The notes under the pieces: model-generated
Databases searched by the model: none
What the model was told of the DNA's origin: nothing
The model's input: only the letters and a program-made list of their open reading frames with translations
Position numbers and translations under genes: made by a program
In this document: positions 41,696 through 50,271 of the stretch, in pieces
Numbering within the stretch: the first letter of the stretch is position 1
Layout of the letters: each line of letters opens with the position of its first letter
Origin: Ga0077555 sp046154645
GTDB taxonomy: Bacteria > Pseudomonadota > Alphaproteobacteria > Rhizobiales > Hyphomicrobiaceae
Reading direction: 5' to 3'
NCBI GenBank assembly: GCA_046154645.1
Contig: JBJXDZ010000172.1
Span: 1 to 64,000 of the forward strand
Length of the DNA stretch: 64,000 nt

Positions 41696-42547
41696 ATGGC
41701 CTCGCGCGCGATCACAGCATGGCTCGGTTTATGTCTGGTGCTGCTTGGCGGCGCCACTCGGGACAGCTATGCGCAGGCGCCCGCCAGCAGTCGCGCCGAC
41801 CTGACGCTGGTGCTCGCTGTCGACGTGTCGCTCTCGATGGACCTCGACGAGCAGCGCCTGCAGCGCGACGGCTATGTGGCCGCGTTTCGCGATCCCGTGA
41901 TCTGGAAGGCGATTGCCTCGGGCCCCACCGGCCGGATCGCCGTCACCTACATGGAGTGGGCCGGTATCGCGACACAGAACGCTGTCATTCCCTGGACGCT
42001 GATCGATGGGCCCGAGGCGGCCAGGGCATTCGCCGCGGCGCTCGAAGCCCAGCCGATTTCGCGGGCGCGGTTCACCTCGATCAGCGGTGCCTTGGCCTTT
42101 TCCCGGGGCCTCTTGGATACCAGTCCGTTCGAGGCACCCCGCCGCGTCATTGATGTCTCGGGCGATGGACCCAACAACTCCGGTCCACCGGTGCTGGAGG
42201 CCAGGGCAGCCGTGCTTGCCGAGGGCATTGTCATCAACGGTCTGCCAATCATGCTCAAGATCGGCGGCGGCTTCAGCCAGTTCGACCTGCGCAACCTGGA
42301 CCAATACTACGCTGACTGCGTCATTGGTGGCCCTGGGTCGTTCTCCCTGCCAGTGAACGATCGCGAGCAGTTGACCGAAACCATCCGGCGCAAGCTGTTG
42401 CTGGAGATCGCCGATCTCCGCCCCGTCCCCGGCGGCGGCGTCATTCGCACCCAGGCACCGGCGTTGCGGCAGCCGAAGCCCGTCACTGATTGCTTGATCG
42501 GCGAGAAGATGTGGCAGGACTATCAGCGCCAACGCTTTCGCGAATAA
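41696..42547 (+). CDS. Secreted DUF1194 protein (VWA-like)
   Basis: 283 residues from ATG 41696, giving a Sec signal (MASRAITAWLGLCLVLLGGA...SYAQA). The mature part opens with a VWA-type metal-ion adhesion motif, LVLAVDVSLSMDLDE (DxSxS), and continues with the DUF1194 pattern (YMEWAG, RVIDVSGDGPNNSG). A further metal-site Asp is in the SGDG motif. It is probably periplasmic and protein-binding; the partner is unknown. The upstream frame is open to 41570 without homology. Confidence 0.82.
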   Translation: MASRAITAWLGLCLVLLGGATRDSYAQAPASSRADLTLVLAVDVSLSMDLDEQRLQRDGYVAAFRDPVIWKAIASGPTGRIAVTYMEWAGIATQNAVIPWTLIDGPEAARAFAAALEAQPISRARFTSISGALAFSRGLLDTSPFEAPRRVIDVSGDGPNNSGPPVLEARAAVLAEGIVINGLPIMLKIGGGFSQFDLRNLDQYYADCVIGGPGSFSLPVNDREQLTETIRRKLLLEIADLRPVPGGGVIRTQAPALRQPKPVTDCLIGEKMWQDYQRQRFRE

Positions 42548-42775
42548 CCAGCCACATCCGGGAGTTGTCACCTGTAAGTGCGCCGCATCACGCGTGCTGT
42601 CGGACTCACATGAATGTGAACGATCCGGAGCGGTTCGTTATTTGATCAGAATTGAAATTGAACGTAGATTAGTTTTCAGAGATCAGCGGTTGCCAACGAC
42701 ACCCCCACGGAACTTCGAAACGCCACCGCCGAGCATCGAAACGTGAACGCCATCAGCAATTTAGAGGATCCCCCC

Positions 42776-43024
42776 ATGAGCCGCACCGCCCTCCAGTCTA
42801 TCGCTATCGCCGCTGTCGCCGCCGCTGCCCTGCTCGCTCCCGCCGCCCAGGCCGGCTACGGCCATCGCCATCACGGTTTTGTGAAGACCTATGGTCACCA
42901 GCACTACAGCATCCGCCACGTCTACGTGCCTCGCTACGTCTACGTGAAGCGCGTCACCTGCACGAAGTACGGCTGGGTCTGGTCGCGTGGCCACAAGGTC
43001 TGGGCTTGCGTCAAGACCTGGTGA
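42776..43024 (+). CDS. Small secreted His/Tyr-rich protein
   Basis: 82 residues from ATG 42776 with a Sec signal (about 1-25, ending APAAQA). The mature 57 residues are His-, Tyr- and Val-rich (GYGHRHHGFVKTYGHQHY, then YVPRYVYVKR) with two Cys near the C-terminus. This suggests metal binding or a cell-surface role, but no function can be given. The 228-nt upstream gap is AT-richer than its surroundings and probably holds the promoter. Confidence 0.65.
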   Translation: MSRTALQSIAIAAVAAAALLAPAAQAGYGHRHHGFVKTYGHQHYSIRHVYVPRYVYVKRVTCTKYGWVWSRGHKVWACVKTW

Positions 43025-43104
43025 TTTCAGCTTCACCCAGCCTCATCACCCGGAAAGCAAGGTGCGCCGGTAGATCATCCCGACAGACCTGTTGGCGCCC
43101 TTCG

Positions 43105-43131
43105 CCCCTCGATCCTTGGATCGGGGGGTCT
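43105..43131. terminator. Terminator between convergent genes
   Basis: CCCCTCGATCC (43105-43115) pairs with GGATCGGGGGG (43118-43128, one G-T) and is followed on the + strand by TCTTTG. It is 81 nt after the small secreted gene and 24 nt before the stop of the minus-strand acetyltransferase. Confidence 0.7.
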
Positions 43132-43154
43132 TTGCGTGGGGCCAGCAAACGGCG

Positions 43155-43679
43155 TCAGGCCTGCGGTGCGACCAAGCCGGCGAATTCGCCGACGGCGCTT
43201 GCACGCAGCTCCAGCGCCAGGATTCGCGCAGGATCGGCGGGACCCGGTAACCGGATCTTGCCCAGCGGCTGCACCGGCAGGAAGCCGAGGCGGCCATAAT
43301 AAGCCATGTCGCCGACCAGCACGACGAGGCTCAGGCCGTCCGCTCGAGCCAATGTGAGGCTCTCGGCGATCAGCCTTCGGCCATGGCCCAGGTTGGCAAA
43401 GGCCGGATTGACCGCCAGCGGACCAAGCAGCAGCGCACCACCGGCCGTCCCGATCCGCACCGGCGTCATGCGCAGCGCTGCCACGATCTGATCGCCGGCC
43501 AGGGCGACGCGACAATAGCGCGATGCGAACGGCGTACCCTCCCGCACCCGGTAGGCCGAGCGCACGAAGCGGCCCGGCCCAAACACGCGCCCATGCAACG
43601 CGCTGATAGCAGGAGCATCTGCGTCGGCCACCGGACGGCTGGTGACGCTGGCGGCGGCATCTGGCAGGGGCGTCGTCAT
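43155..43679 (-). CDS. GNAT-family N-acetyltransferase
   Basis: 174 residues. The acetyl-CoA motif A is seen as LGPLAVNPAFANLGHGRRLI (Q/R-x-x-G-x-G/A type, here NLGHGRRL) and the following YYGRLGF is a common GNAT motif. The layout is that of the YhbS-like group. It should transfer an acetyl group to an amine of an unknown substrate in the cytoplasm. It lies on the same strand as the NUDIX gene, 81 nt downstream of it. Confidence 0.85.
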   Translation of the reverse strand: MTTPLPDAAASVTSRPVADADAPAISALHGRVFGPGRFVRSAYRVREGTPFASRYCRVALAGDQIVAALRMTPVRIGTAGGALLLGPLAVNPAFANLGHGRRLIAESLTLARADGLSLVVLVGDMAYYGRLGFLPVQPLGKIRLPGPADPARILALELRASAVGEFAGLVAPQA

Positions 43680-43760
43680 GGCACAGCGGGCCTTAGTTTA
43701 GGGATCAGGGGGCAAAGCGGCCAGTTGAGCATGCAGCGTCTCGTGCACCGCCAGTGGAGT

Positions 43761-44294
43761 CTACCAATGCTGCTGGCGTGGCGCCCCGTCGAGCACTTCG
43801 GCGACGCGCCGCAGCGTGCCGGACGTGGTGCCCTCTGGCAGCGCGGTACGCGCAAAGAAGCCAACCTCCGCGATCTCGGAATTGGGTTGCACGTCGCGGA
43901 CCCGCCGCCAGTCACGCACCACGAACAGCGCCACATGGTCGCCAGGGAATACAGCGTGATTGGAATAGATGCCGAACAGTTCTGGCGGCGCCGTGGCCGC
44001 AATCCCGGCTTCCTCCTCGAGCTCGCGCTCCAAGGCCTCCTCAACGCATTCTCCGAACTCGACGCCTCCGCCTGGAAAGACCCAGCCACGGACATAGGTT
44101 TGCCGCACCAGCAGAAGGCCGCCTTGGTCATCCGTTACGAAGGCACGCGCGCCAAGCGTCAGCGCCCGCTGCCAGCGCCAGTAGCGTTGCAAGACCTTGC
44201 GGACAACCTTCTCGCGCGCCAACACAATCTCCGGTCCAAGTCCTCGCCTCTGCGTGCCCGCTGTTTGCAGCGCTGACACCGGCAGTGCAAGCAT
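43761..44294 (-). CDS. NUDIX hydrolase
   Basis: 177 residues from ATG at 44294. The NUDIX box (G-x5-E-x7-R-E-U-x-E-E-x-G-U) is complete: GGVEFGECVEEALERELEEE then AGI. The Glu residues bind the metal that cleaves a nucleoside-diphosphate-linked substrate. The N-terminal 45 residues before LGARAFVTDDQGG are basic and helical. The frame is open further upstream (to 44546) but that part overlaps the divergent phosphoesterase gene. The substrate is unknown. Confidence 0.88.
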   Translation of the reverse strand: MLALPVSALQTAGTQRRGLGPEIVLAREKVVRKVLQRYWRWQRALTLGARAFVTDDQGGLLLVRQTYVRGWVFPGGGVEFGECVEEALERELEEEAGIAATAPPELFGIYSNHAVFPGDHVALFVVRDWRRVRDVQPNSEIAEVGFFARTALPEGTTSGTLRRVAEVLDGAPRQQHW

Positions 44295-44348
44295 TTTCGC
44301 GCCCCGGCCCGGCGCGCAATCCGCTGGTGCGGCAGGCATCCGCTCGCT

Positions 44349-45341
44349 ATGTGCAAGGCTATGACATTGACCCTCGCTCACCTCTCCGATGTGCATCTGG
44401 GACCGCTGCCCCGGTTCGGCGTCCGGCATTGGGGGATCAAACGGGGGCTCGGATATCTCAATTGGCAGCGCAACCGGCGTGACGCCCATCGCGCCGATGT
44501 GCTGGCCGCCTTGGTGGCAGATCTCCAGGCCCAGCGGCCCGATCACATCGCCGTCACCGGCGATCTGGTCAACATTGGCTTGCCGAAGGAATATGAGGCA
44601 GCGCTCGCCTGGTTACGCCAGCTAGGTGATCCTGACGGCGTCACCGTGGTCCCCGGCAATCATGACATCTATGTGCGTACCGGCCGCGATCCCGGGGTGG
44701 CGCGCTGGCAAGCCTACATGTCGGCTCGCGCCCATGACGCGGCGAGCGACAGCCAGGCCGGCGAGATGGCAACCGACGCCGGCCAATTCCCATTTGTGCG
44801 ACGGCTGGGGCGGGTGGCGCTGATTGGCCTCAATTCCGCTGTGCCCACACCACCGTTCGTGGCCGCCGGAAATCTTGGGCCGGAGCAGCTGGCACAGTTG
44901 GGACGGCGGCTCGAGCATCTCGGCCAGCAGGGGCTCACGCGCGTTGTCCTCATTCACCACCCGCCATTGCCTGGGCAGGCCAGCCGGCTCAAAGCCCTGC
45001 GCGACGCCTCTGCGCTGGCTGATGTCCTCCAGCGGCATGGGGCCGAACTGGTTCTGCATGGCCACAATCATCTGAGTGAACTCCGCCATCACGCCAGTTC
45101 GGCTGGACCGATCCCCGTCGTCGGCGTGCCATCGGCCTCGCTCGGGGCGGCGCATAAAGGTGAAGCGCTGGCTCGGTATCACCTCTATCGCTTCACGCCT
45201 CAGGCGGCCGGGATGCTGATCACGTGCGTGTCGCGAGGTCTCGCCACATCGGACGGACCGGTGGTGGAAATCGAGCGACGGACGCTGGTTGATGGTTCGA
45301 GCCTGACGGCTGGTTCAAGTTTGGGTGCGCTGCAACGCTGA
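44349..45341 (+). CDS. Metallophosphoesterase
   Basis: 330 residues (ATG 44361, MTLTLAHLSDVHLG, is an equally likely start). The two-metal calcineurin-like site is complete: DVH (14-16), GDLVN, GNHD, HHPP and HGHNH. The family cleaves phosphomono- or diesters, often cyclic nucleotides or nucleotide sugars or lipids; the substrate is not fixed. It is divergent from the NUDIX gene, 54 nt away. Confidence 0.9.
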   Translation: MCKAMTLTLAHLSDVHLGPLPRFGVRHWGIKRGLGYLNWQRNRRDAHRADVLAALVADLQAQRPDHIAVTGDLVNIGLPKEYEAALAWLRQLGDPDGVTVVPGNHDIYVRTGRDPGVARWQAYMSARAHDAASDSQAGEMATDAGQFPFVRRLGRVALIGLNSAVPTPPFVAAGNLGPEQLAQLGRRLEHLGQQGLTRVVLIHHPPLPGQASRLKALRDASALADVLQRHGAELVLHGHNHLSELRHHASSAGPIPVVGVPSASLGAAHKGEALARYHLYRFTPQAAGMLITCVSRGLATSDGPVVEIERRTLVDGSSLTAGSSLGALQR

Positions 45342-45420
45342 GCAGCCTTACGTGAACGTACCTTGCGGCCGTGCTGCGGAATAGCTATTGAAAAAACAAA
45401 ATGGAAACATGGAGCTGATC

Positions 45421-46644
45421 ATGCAGCCGCCTGCCAAAACTGCCCCCGCGATCCGGCCCCTGTGGCTGGTCGTACTGGCGGCTGGCCTCATCGTTGGTAT
45501 GGCCATGGGGCTGCGTCAGGTCATGGGACTGTTCATGACCCCGATGACGACCGAGCTGAAAATCGGCCGCGAGCCGTTCTCGCTCGCCATGGCCATCGCC
45601 AATCTGATCTGGGGTTTTGCGGCCGTGCCGCTGGGCCTCATCGCTGACCGTTATGGCTCGGGGCGTGTGCTGGTGGGCGGCGCGCTGACGACCATGGCCG
45701 GCATGTACCTTATGTACACGGCGCAGAGCGGCCACGATCTCATCATCAGCGGCGTGCTGCTTGGGATCGGCGTTGGCGGCACCGGCATCACGGCCCTGGT
45801 CGGCGCCGTCGGGCGTGCTGCACCACCGGAGAAGCGCCCGCAGGCTTTGGCCTCGCTCGGCATGGCCGCTGGCATCGGCGGCTTCATCGCATTCCCGTAC
45901 ACCCATCTCTTCATGGAGTGGCTGGGTTGGAAGCAGACGCTACTCGTCATCGTCGCGACTCTGGCTCTGATTGTTCCGTTGGCCACGATCCTGGCGGGTC
46001 GCCCGGCCGACAACCCGGCCCTGCGCAAGCAGTCCTACCGTGAGGCCTTAAGCGAAGCCTTCCGGCTTCCAAGCTTCTGGCTATTGGTGGCGGGGTTCTA
46101 CGTCTGCGGCTTTCACGTCGCGTTCTACGCCGTGCACCTCCCCTCCTTTGTCGCCGACAAGGGCTTGCCGAGCTGGGTTGCCGTTTATGCGCTCACCGCT
46201 GTCGGCATCGCTAACATCATCGGCACTTATCTCGCAGGCCAATCGAGCAAAATCGCCGAAAAGCGCCTGAGCCTAGCCTTCATCTATTTCATGCGCAGCT
46301 TCGCCTTTCTCGGACTGCTGTTCCTGCCGATCAACGCGTGGACCGTAATCGGAATCAGCGTCCTGCTCGGCTTCTTCTGGCTCTCGACGGTGCCATTGAC
46401 GAGCGCCATGGTTGCCACCTTCTTCGGCCCGCAATGGATGTCGATGCTGTTCGGCTTCGTCTTCCTCTCGCATCAGCTCGGTTCGTTCTCGGGTCTGTGG
46501 CTGGCGGGACGCCTGTTCGACATCACGAAGTCATATGATACTATGTGGTGGATCTCGATCGCGCTGGCCTTGTTCGCAGCGCTGATCCACCTGCCGATCC
46601 GTGAGCGCCCGGTCGCGCGTCTCGCCGACCGTCCCGCCACGTAA
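45421..46644 (+). CDS. Major facilitator superfamily transporter
   Basis: 407 residues from ATG 45421, with GGAG 5 nt upstream; the frame is open to a TTG at 45388. Twelve hydrophobic segments are visible, with the MFS loop motif after segment 2 (GLIADRYGSGRVLVGG) and a long central loop (about 195-210). The sequence resembles the oxalate/formate and monocarboxylate-type branch of the superfamily, but the substrate cannot be named from sequence alone. Confidence 0.9.
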   Translation: MQPPAKTAPAIRPLWLVVLAAGLIVGMAMGLRQVMGLFMTPMTTELKIGREPFSLAMAIANLIWGFAAVPLGLIADRYGSGRVLVGGALTTMAGMYLMYTAQSGHDLIISGVLLGIGVGGTGITALVGAVGRAAPPEKRPQALASLGMAAGIGGFIAFPYTHLFMEWLGWKQTLLVIVATLALIVPLATILAGRPADNPALRKQSYREALSEAFRLPSFWLLVAGFYVCGFHVAFYAVHLPSFVADKGLPSWVAVYALTAVGIANIIGTYLAGQSSKIAEKRLSLAFIYFMRSFAFLGLLFLPINAWTVIGISVLLGFFWLSTVPLTSAMVATFFGPQWMSMLFGFVFLSHQLGSFSGLWLAGRLFDITKSYDTMWWISIALALFAALIHLPIRERPVARLADRPAT

Positions 46645-46668
46645 GGGCGTCTGACGGAGATCAATGCC

Positions 46669-47037
46669 ATGGCCTCGACAGGCGAGCAGACTGATCCCGA
46701 TCCCACAGGGAGTGGATTAAGTCTCCCTCCCATCAGGGGAGGGGTTGGCGGTGGGGTGGGGATGCAAAGCGTAGTCCGAGAGAGTCACGCCAAGCTCGAT
46801 CCCCCCACCCCCGGCCCCTCCCCACGAGGGGGAGGGGAGAGAGTTCACGAGAGAGTGAGTGCAGGTGGAAGTGACTCCACTTCAAGTGGTGACGAGCGCA
46901 CGCCACGCAGCGTGCGCCGGATCGGCTTGGCGCTGTTGGGTCTGTTCACGGTCGGCGCCGTCTATCTCATCGCCGTGCGCGGCGAGGCCTTGCTCGTCGA
47001 TCTGTCGACACTGGCCGGCAAGGTCTGGTGCTTCTGA
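46669..47037 (+). CDS. Small membrane protein with a palindromic repeat inside its frame
   Basis: 122 residues if read from ATG 46669. The C-terminal 40 residues look genuine: RRIGLALLGLFTVGAVYLIA is one membrane helix followed by DLSTLAGKVWCF. The N-terminal 80 residues are Gly/Pro/Ser-rich because bases 46722-46840 are a palindromic repeat element. A GTG at 46855 would give a shorter protein without the repeat. Which start is used is open; the function is unknown. Confidence 0.5.
   Translation: MASTGEQTDPDPTGSGLSLPPIRGGVGGGVGMQSVVRESHAKLDPPTPGPSPRGGGERVHERVSAGGSDSTSSGDERTPRSVRRIGLALLGLFTVGAVYLIAVRGEALLVDLSTLAGKVWCF
46722..46840. repeat. Palindromic repeat element (about 119 bp)
   Basis: The two ends are imperfect inverted repeats of about 42 nt: the left end TCTCCCTCCCATCAGGGGAG, continuing through GGTGGGGTGGGGAT, matches the reverse complement of the right end, which runs from ATCCCCCCACCCCC to GGGGGAGGGGAGA. 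Each end also holds a smaller hairpin (CCTCCC...GGGAGG type). Elements of this C-run/G-run form are dispersed between genes in several Hyphomicrobiales. It encodes nothing itself. Confidence 0.75.
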
Positions 47038-47076
47038 GCTGGTGGTGCCCGCCGGCCTGATCGAGCGGAGCCGAAC

Positions 47077-47559
47077 ATGACACGTCGTGGTCGAAGAGTT
47101 TTGCTAGGTGCCATTGCGCTGGCGATCATGACTCTGGCGCCAACGGCCGCGTCGGCCCAGGAGATTCGCACGGCAACGGTCAAGTCCAAGTTCGACGACG
47201 TCAAGTTCGAGCTGACGAACGCCATCATCAACCGTGGCTTCGTCGTCGATGCCACCGGCCGTCTCGGCGACATGCTGGCGCGCACCGCCAAGGACGTTGG
47301 TTCCGATGTCGCCATCTACAGCCACGCGGAATACATGACGTTCTGCTCCGCCAAGCTGTCGCGGCAAATGATGGAGGCAGATGTGGCCAACATCGCCTTC
47401 TGTCCGTACGTGATCTTCATTTATGAAGCCGTTGCCAAGCCCGGCGAAATCGTCGTCGGCTATCGTGCGCCATTGGCGCGCGGCGATGCTCGCTCGCAAG
47501 CCGCACTCGCTGAGATCGACGCCATGCTCTCGGCCATCATCAAGGATGCGGTGAAGTAA
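47077..47559 (+). CDS. Secreted DUF302 protein
   Basis: 160 residues with a Sec signal (ending AASAQ). The mature part matches DUF302: FDDVKFELTNAIINRGFVV, then VAIYSHAEYMTFCSAKLSRQ and CPYVIFIYE. DUF302 is a compact alpha/beta fold of unknown function, sometimes linked to metal or redox stress. Its promoter is not obvious. It ends 60 nt before a TTGACA that probably starts the riboswitch transcript. Confidence 0.82.
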   Translation: MTRRGRRVLLGAIALAIMTLAPTAASAQEIRTATVKSKFDDVKFELTNAIINRGFVVDATGRLGDMLARTAKDVGSDVAIYSHAEYMTFCSAKLSRQMMEADVANIAFCPYVIFIYEAVAKPGEIVVGYRAPLARGDARSQAALAEIDAMLSAIIKDAVK

Positions 47560-47618
47560 TCCGGCCACATACGGGATCGCATCGGAGTGGCACGCGACAC
47601 ATCGCCTTTCGAATCAAT

Positions 47619-47648
47619 TTGACAAGCAGGGCTGTGATCCAGTTTCTG
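47619..47648 (+). promoter_or_regulatory. Probable promoter of the B12 uptake operon
   Basis: A perfect TTGACA (47619-47624) followed after 17-18 nt by GTTTCT or TTTCTG, a weak -10 as often seen in alphaproteobacteria. Transcription would begin near 47653, just ahead of the cobalamin riboswitch. Confidence 0.45.
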
Positions 47649-47659
47649 TCAGGCATCGT

Positions 47660-47870
47660 GTCGGTTCCTGATGTGCGTACTTCGCGTGCGCGCCTAAGGT
47701 GAAAAGGGAACACGGTGCGGAAGTGATGCTGATCGCGTCGCAACCCATGCCGTGGCTGCCCCCGCAACTGTAAGCGGCGAGCCTCGCCAACTATGCCACT
47801 GACAGCGCATCGCGCTTTCGGGAAGGCCGGACAGAGGCGCTAGAGCCGTGAGCCAGGAGACCTGCCGGCA
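47660..47870 (+). promoter_or_regulatory. Cobalamin riboswitch
   Basis: Conserved blocks in order: GGTTCCTG (47663), GGTGAAAAGGGAA (about 47698-47710), a GCTGCCCCCGCAACTGTAA core (47755-47773), GCCACTG (47795-47801), GGGAAGGC (47820-47827), and the B12 box AGCCAGGAGACCTGCC (47851-47866). This is the full adenosylcobalamin-type aptamer. It sits ahead of btuB, so high B12 should lower expression of the uptake genes. Confidence 0.95.
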
Positions 47871-48036
47871 CGGGTCGCCCATCTTCCGCGCGGGGCGTGC
47901 GGGAGAGCGGACACCCGTAGTGGCGACTGGGTCTGAGAGGGAGCAGTCGCAGTTGGGTGGTTCGCGTTCCGGCGTCGCATGAGCCTGGCGTTGCTGGGCT
48001 TGCAGCATCAAGAAATCGAGCCGCCCGCGGTGGGTG

Positions 48037-48058
48037 CTCCCGTTGTCGCCAACGGGAG
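48037..48058 (+). promoter_or_regulatory. btuB: Hairpin sequestering the btuB ribosome-binding site
   Basis: CTCCCGTTG (48037-48045) pairs perfectly with CAACGGGAG (48050-48058) around TCGC; GGGAG is the ribosome-binding site six bases before ATG 48065. This is the likely expression platform, so control is probably translational. CGGGAG at 47900-47905 could pair with CTCCCG instead and free the site. The linker between aptamer and hairpin is about 165 nt. Confidence 0.7.
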
Positions 48059-48064
48059 TGAAAA

Positions 48065-50263
48065 ATGTCGTCCAATCCACGTCACAAACATATCCGTACC
48101 GCATCAGTGCTGATGCTCACGGCCAGCCTTACTGCGCTCGGCACAGATGCAGCCTTTGCACAATCGCCGACGCAGTTGCCAGGCATCGTCGTGCAGGGTG
48201 CAACACTATCGCCACCGCCAGCCGCGCGCACAGCTCCGGCTCCGAAGTCAGCACCAGCGCCGGCAGCTTCACAGGCCACTCAAGTCCCCAGTGTGCCGTC
48301 AGTCGCGACGGGACCTGGCGCGCCGCTGATTGCCAGCGGTGGGGGCGACCCAGCCGCTGCGGGACCCGGGTCGGAGATCGTTACCAGAGACGACAAGACC
48401 GGTGGCTATCGCAGCGACACCGTCGGCTCATCCGTCACCGTGGTCTCTGGCGATGAGATTCGTCGCCAGCAGATCCGTCACGCCGGCGACGCCTTGCGCA
48501 GTTTGCCCGGCGTCACCGTCAATCGCGGCGGTGGCTTCGGCGCGCAGACCCAGGTGCGCATTCGGGGCGCCGAGGCCAATCACACGCTGGTGCTGATCGA
48601 TGGCATCATCGCCAACGACACCAATAACGGCGCCTTCGATTTCTCGGACCTTTCTGCCGACAACATCGAGCGCATCGAGGTGATCCGCGGACCGCAGAGC
48701 GGGCTCTACGGCTCCAATGCGCTGGGTGGCGTCATCAACATCGTCACCAAAGGCGGCCGCGGCCCGCTAGAGGTTACCGCACGCACGGAGGCAGGCTCAT
48801 TCGGCACCTTCGACTATGCGTTGCGTGCCTCCGGCGGCAACGACAAGGCCTGGGGCTCGATCGCCTATCACGAGCGCCATTCGCAAGGTTTCAACGTGGC
48901 ACCCTTCGGCAGCGAGGTCGATGGCGCCACGCTGAAGACGCTCAATATCAAGGGCGGCGTGCGCATTGCCGACGGCCTCGTGCTCGACTTCGTTCTGCGA
49001 CACAGCGATAAGCGTGGCGACCGTGACACCGAAGGCGGTCCGGTCGGGTCGCTCGCCGTGCAGGTGGATGATCCGACGAAATTCGGCACCAAGATCTTTC
49101 TCGGTGGCCTCAATCTCAGGTGGGATACGCTCGACGGCCGCGTCACACATGTCGTGCGCGTCAATCGTAACGAAACCCGTATCCAGGATCTGTCACCCAC
49201 ATTCTTGACGCAAAACGTCAGCGAGACGCTGCGCTACGGCTATCTCGGCACCGTACGTTTCGATACGCCAGCCCTGTTCCGGATGACGCATGCCATGACC
49301 GTGCTGGTCGAGAAGGAGTTCGAGAACTTCACGCCGCAATCCGATTTCGCGGACAGCGTCACGCGCGACCGTTCGCGGCTCGCCACCGCGCTCGAGTACA
49401 AGGGCGAGCTCGGTCGCTTCTCGTTCACGGGCAACATCCGTCGCGACGACAACGACACGTTCGAGGACTTCACGACCTGGCGCACGGCGGCGTCGCTGCG
49501 CCTGACCGAGATTGGCTTGCGACCGCACGCCAGTGTAGGTACCGGCGTCAAGCTGCCAACCATGTTCGAGAACTTCGGGCTCATCCCCGGCTCGTTCACG
49601 CCCAATCCGCTCTTGCAGCCCGAGGAGAGCAAGGGCTGGGACGCCGGAGTGGAGCTGACCTTGTGGTCCGGACGCGCCATATTCGACGTCACCTACTTCG
49701 AGCAGGATCTGCGCAACAAGATCAACGGCTTTGCACCAGGACCGGGCTTCACGTTCACCGCTGTCAATACGCCGGGCATCAGCCAGCGCGATGGTGTCGA
49801 GGTGTCGGCGCGGGTGGCGTTGACACCCGTCCTCCTGCTCTCAGGCGCCTACACGCATCTGGTCGCCGTCGATGCCGCCGGCCTCGATGAGGTCCGCCGC
49901 CCGCGCCATTCGGGGCGTGCCGATGTCACCTATCTCTTCGACAATGGCCGCGGCACCGCCACGCTGTCTGCGCTTTACAACGGCGCCATGGATGACTCCG
50001 CGTTTCGCATTCTCGGCTATTTCGGCCCCTTTCCATTCACGGCGGCCGAGCGGGTCACGCTCAATGACTACTGGCTGATCAATGCGGCGGCGAGCTACAA
50101 GGTGCTGCCGGGTGTCGAGGTGTTCGGCCGCGTCGAAAACCTGCTCAACGAAAAGTACCAGGAGATCTACGGCTTCGGCACGCCGGGCATCGCCGGCTTC
50201 GGCGGTGTCAAGCTGACCTTCGGTGGCGAAGGCGAGCCGCGAGCCCAGCCACCCACACGCTAA
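48065..50263 (+). CDS. btuB: TonB-dependent vitamin B12 receptor
   Basis: 732 residues. A Sec signal (ending AAFAQ) is followed by an unusually long Pro/Ala-rich stretch (about 40-105), then the plug domain with VTVVSGDEIRRQQI, QVRIRGAEANHTLVLIDG and GPQSGLYGSNALGGVINI. The rest is the 22-strand outer-membrane barrel with LPTMFENFGL and FGRVENLLNEKYQE. Riboswitch control and the btuFCD neighbours make cobalamin the likely ligand. The last barrel strand (GGVKLTF) is followed by 13 extra polar residues. Confidence 0.93.
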   Translation: MSSNPRHKHIRTASVLMLTASLTALGTDAAFAQSPTQLPGIVVQGATLSPPPAARTAPAPKSAPAPAASQATQVPSVPSVATGPGAPLIASGGGDPAAAGPGSEIVTRDDKTGGYRSDTVGSSVTVVSGDEIRRQQIRHAGDALRSLPGVTVNRGGGFGAQTQVRIRGAEANHTLVLIDGIIANDTNNGAFDFSDLSADNIERIEVIRGPQSGLYGSNALGGVINIVTKGGRGPLEVTARTEAGSFGTFDYALRASGGNDKAWGSIAYHERHSQGFNVAPFGSEVDGATLKTLNIKGGVRIADGLVLDFVLRHSDKRGDRDTEGGPVGSLAVQVDDPTKFGTKIFLGGLNLRWDTLDGRVTHVVRVNRNETRIQDLSPTFLTQNVSETLRYGYLGTVRFDTPALFRMTHAMTVLVEKEFENFTPQSDFADSVTRDRSRLATALEYKGELGRFSFTGNIRRDDNDTFEDFTTWRTAASLRLTEIGLRPHASVGTGVKLPTMFENFGLIPGSFTPNPLLQPEESKGWDAGVELTLWSGRAIFDVTYFEQDLRNKINGFAPGPGFTFTAVNTPGISQRDGVEVSARVALTPVLLLSGAYTHLVAVDAAGLDEVRRPRHSGRADVTYLFDNGRGTATLSALYNGAMDDSAFRILGYFGPFPFTAAERVTLNDYWLINAAASYKVLPGVEVFGRVENLLNEKYQEIYGFGTPGIAGFGGVKLTFGGEGEPRAQPPTR

Positions 50264-50271
50264 GGACCGCG

